64,000 bases of DNA from Methanocorpusculum sp. (GTDB lineage: Archaea; Halobacteriota; Methanomicrobia; Methanomicrobiales; Methanocorpusculaceae). The stretch lies in assembly GCA_029987235.1 (NCBI GenBank), contig DALTWF010000001.1:1-64000 (forward strand), given 5' to 3'. The translations under genes were made by a program, and so were the position numbers. Below the pieces are notes generated by a model. The model saw only the letters and a list, made by a program, of their open reading frames with translations. It was not told the origin of the DNA and did not search any database. This document shows positions 62,345 through 64,000 of the stretch, one piece after another. The stretch's first letter is position 1. Each line of letters opens with the position of its first letter.

Positions 62345-63085
62345 TTACATCCGCAGGGTTATTTCACCGGAGCGAAGAATCTTCTCTTCCGTATCGCATA
62401 ATACAACAAGTCCCCCTGTTTCATCTATGTCAAGGGCTTTTGCTTCGTGCCATTCGCTGTTTTCGAAATAGCGGATGTTTTTTCCAAGAACACAGGAATG
62501 TGCACGGTATTCGTCGAGAAATTCCCGTGTGCCCGCGTCCGTTATGGCAGACAGCAGTTCGGAAAGGAGTTTTGCTGCGAAAATATTTCTTCCCGGTGCG
62601 GTTTCGTTGGTAAAAAGCGGTCCTGCTTCAGGAATTTCGACCGGTGCTTTAGTATAGTTTATGCCGATGCCAAGGATGATTGTTCTATCCGGTATGGCTT
62701 CGGTTAATATTCCGCAGACCTTGCGGTTGTTTACGTAAATATCATTCACCCATTTTATTTCGGGATGGATGGCTGATGTTTTTTCTACAGCACGGCATAC
62801 GGCGATCGCGGCTGCTGTTGTAATGTAAACTGCATCTGAGGGGGCAATGCGCAGAATCATACTGAAATATATGCCCCCTTCCGGCGATGAAAACGAACGT
62901 CCCAGTCGGCCGCGTCCGCAGGTCTGTTTATTGGCAAAGACAACTGAACCATGCGGAACGCCTGATGCGGCAAGTGCTTTTGCATATTCATTAGTGGACG
63001 TAATTTCCTCCAGCACATGAATTAAACCGGGAAAAGATTTTGGAAGGGCTTTTTCAATTGCTGATTTGCTGAGCCCTTCGTTCAT
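62345..63085 (-). CDS. Second biotin--protein ligase, without HTH
   Basis: A 246-aa protein from the ATG at 63085 (MNEGLSKSAIEKALPKS); a longer frame from 63133 would run into the upstream gene. The biotinyl-AMP loop CGRGRLGRSFSSPEGG is canonical, KWVNDIYVNNRKVCGILTEA has the catalytic Lys, and a short SH3-like end follows. Only ligase and C-terminal domains are present. It and the HTH-bearing ligase at 2606 form a paralogous pair in which this copy has the more standard active site. Confidence 0.88.
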   Translation of the reverse strand: MNEGLSKSAIEKALPKSFPGLIHVLEEITSTNEYAKALAASGVPHGSVVFANKQTCGRGRLGRSFSSPEGGIYFSMILRIAPSDAVYITTAAAIAVCRAVEKTSAIHPEIKWVNDIYVNNRKVCGILTEAIPDRTIILGIGINYTKAPVEIPEAGPLFTNETAPGRNIFAAKLLSELLSAITDAGTREFLDEYRAHSCVLGKNIRYFENSEWHEAKALDIDETGGLVVLCDTEEKILRSGEITLRM

Positions 63086-63092
63086 AAAAAAA

Positions 63093-63917
63093 TTAGAAGG
63101 ATAAGGGTGATGTCGGCCGGTACTGAATACCACTGAAGGTAAGGAAGGCTGAAATCAGACTTTCCGGAAGTGGTTTGTCGCTTGCGACCAGTGCTTTCAT
63201 GTAAGCATATTCAACACCCTTGTCTTGTGTGGTACTGAGGTATTTTAAATCAGCCTTACAGTTGAAATCTGCAAGGGTAATCAGTCCCCACAGAAGGGTA
63301 ACTTTGACATGGTACGGGTTGAATGATTTTACATCGTTCGGAGACATTACATATCCCTGACCGCCTGCTACAACACTTACTTTACCGTCACTGGTCTTTG
63401 CGGCAGTAATCGGGAAGCCTGCGATGCTTACTTCCTTTCCAAGGGGTAGCCAGACATCATAGCATGCGGCGTAGGAACCTGTGAAGTCTGCGGTTTGTTC
63501 AACAACCGGCTGTACAGAAATAAGGAGCACACCTGCAAAAATAACCAGAAGGATAATGATTGCAAGGAATACTTTCAGTCCGGTGTGCTTCTTTTTCGGC
63601 GGAGCGTTTTCGGCTTCCTCGCGTGCTTTGCGTGCATCGTCTTCTGCAACAAGTTTGCGTGCCTCTTCAACCTCTGCCGCCTTCTTTGCCGCCTCCTGTT
63701 TTTTAATTTCTTCGGCTCTCTTCAGTTCTTCTGCCTTTCTTGCCTCCTCAGCTTTTCTGAGTTCCTCTGCCTTTCTGAGTTCTTCGGCTTTTGCCTCTTC
63801 ACGGGCTTTGTTTATGTCATCCGCCCGTTTCAGAATCTCGTCATCGGTTAATTCCGGGGCTGCCTGCGGAACAGGGGTTTGCGGTACCGGTGTCTGGGGA
63901 ATTTGTTCTTCAGTCAT
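63093..63917 (-). CDS. Membrane protein with long charged coiled coil, unknown role
   Basis: A 274-aa protein. Residues 1-22 are Pro/Gln-rich (PQTPVPQTPVPQAAP). Residues about 23-108 form a highly charged helix with KAEE repeats (ELRKAEELRKAEEARKAEEL), probably a coiled coil in the cytoplasm. One transmembrane helix lies at about 113-133, and residues 135-274 form an outside domain ending in a hydrophobic tail. The outer domain is not recognised. It precedes the second biotin ligase on the same strand by 7 bases. Confidence 0.7.
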   Translation of the reverse strand: MTEEQIPQTPVPQTPVPQAAPELTDDEILKRADDINKAREEAKAEELRKAEELRKAEEARKAEELKRAEEIKKQEAAKKAAEVEEARKLVAEDDARKAREEAENAPPKKKHTGLKVFLAIIILLVIFAGVLLISVQPVVEQTADFTGSYAACYDVWLPLGKEVSIAGFPITAAKTSDGKVSVVAGGQGYVMSPNDVKSFNPYHVKVTLLWGLITLADFNCKADLKYLSTTQDKGVEYAYMKALVASDKPLPESLISAFLTFSGIQYRPTSPLSF

Positions 63918-64000
63918 AAATACTACATTTATTGACTGATGTCTATAAATAGGTTTGGGTTTTGGTAAAAAAAGTTAGTTAAGCGGTTCCGGAGGTTTTT
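63918..64000. other. Upstream region of the coiled-coil gene
   Basis: Short AT-rich stretch to the window end. A minus-strand TATA-like run (CTATTTATAGACATC, about 63936-63950) lies some 20-30 bases before the start at 63917 and can serve as its promoter. No other gene seen. Confidence 0.4.

Overview
The window comes from a methanogenic archaeon, most likely a hydrogenotrophic member of the Methanomicrobiales close to Methanocorpusculum (lineage inferred from gene content, not from a search). The signs are an archaeal S10/spc ribosomal-protein cluster with eS4, eL32, eL19 and an RNase P protein; archaeal secY-adkA-DUF106-cmk; archaeal signal peptidase; a methanogen-type thymidylate synthase; CofH (coenzyme F420); two-subunit pyruvate carboxylase; a formate transporter; uroporphyrinogen/precorrin-2 genes that feed F430 and B12; a DUF2551 protein; and TATA boxes about 25-35 bases before many starts.

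Layout. 0-2.4 kb: tandem 12-mers, a Schlafen/AlbA-type regulator and an endonuclease/exonuclease/phosphatase-family protein. 2.6-7 kb: a biotin ligase-repressor divergent from pycB-pycA. 7-12.7 kb: tRNA-Met(CAU), an MFS transporter, hypoxanthine phosphoribosyltransferase, thymidylate synthase, a YczE-like membrane protein, and an ABC permease-ATPase pair without a binding protein. 12.7-15.1 kb (minus strand): CofH, signal peptidase and a cis-prenyltransferase-like protein that lacks its N-terminal catalytic motif. 15.1-19.3 kb: a tightly overlapping operon with archease and RtcB RNA ligase, then an aldo/keto reductase with ferredoxin clusters. 19.3-20.1 kb: an OGG1-type glycosylase. 20.2-20.74 kb: an intergenic stretch of about 500 bases packed with perfect hairpins. 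20.76-33.5 kb: 23 ribosomal-protein/Rnp1 genes and secY. 33.7-35.4 kb: adkA, DUF106, cmk. 35.6-37.7 kb: a membrane pyrophosphatase. 37.8-40.9 kb: a mini zinc-ribbon protein, a ROK kinase, and nicotinamidase plus nicotinate phosphoribosyltransferase. 41-45.5 kb: a PEGA surface protein, tyrS, and a PAS protein and an EAL-PAS protein that both look bacterial. 45.5-48 kb: a NCS2 permease and FdhC. 48.3-52.6 kb: small membrane proteins, a HAD hydrolase, an FAD oxidoreductase and a glycosyltransferase. 52.7-60.5 kb: adenine deaminase, then hemD-sirC/hemA fusion-hemB-hemL-hemC-cobA. 60.5-64 kb: tRNA-Gln(CUG), DUF1614, a RimK-like ligase, a second biotin ligase and a coiled-coil membrane protein.

How the genes work together. 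PycAB makes oxaloacetate and needs biotinylation, for which two ligases are present. The hem operon is a complete route from glutamyl-tRNA to precorrin-2 and sirohydrochlorin. pncA-pncB is NAD salvage. Adenine deaminase, HPRT and the NCS2 permease form purine salvage. RtcB and archease repair or ligate RNA.

Most worth a second look: the structured element upstream of rpl3; the catalytically intact EAL protein and its PAS neighbour; the precorrin-2 dehydrogenase-glutamyl-tRNA reductase fusion; the degenerate cis-prenyltransferase; and the perfect palindrome in the fdhC leader.
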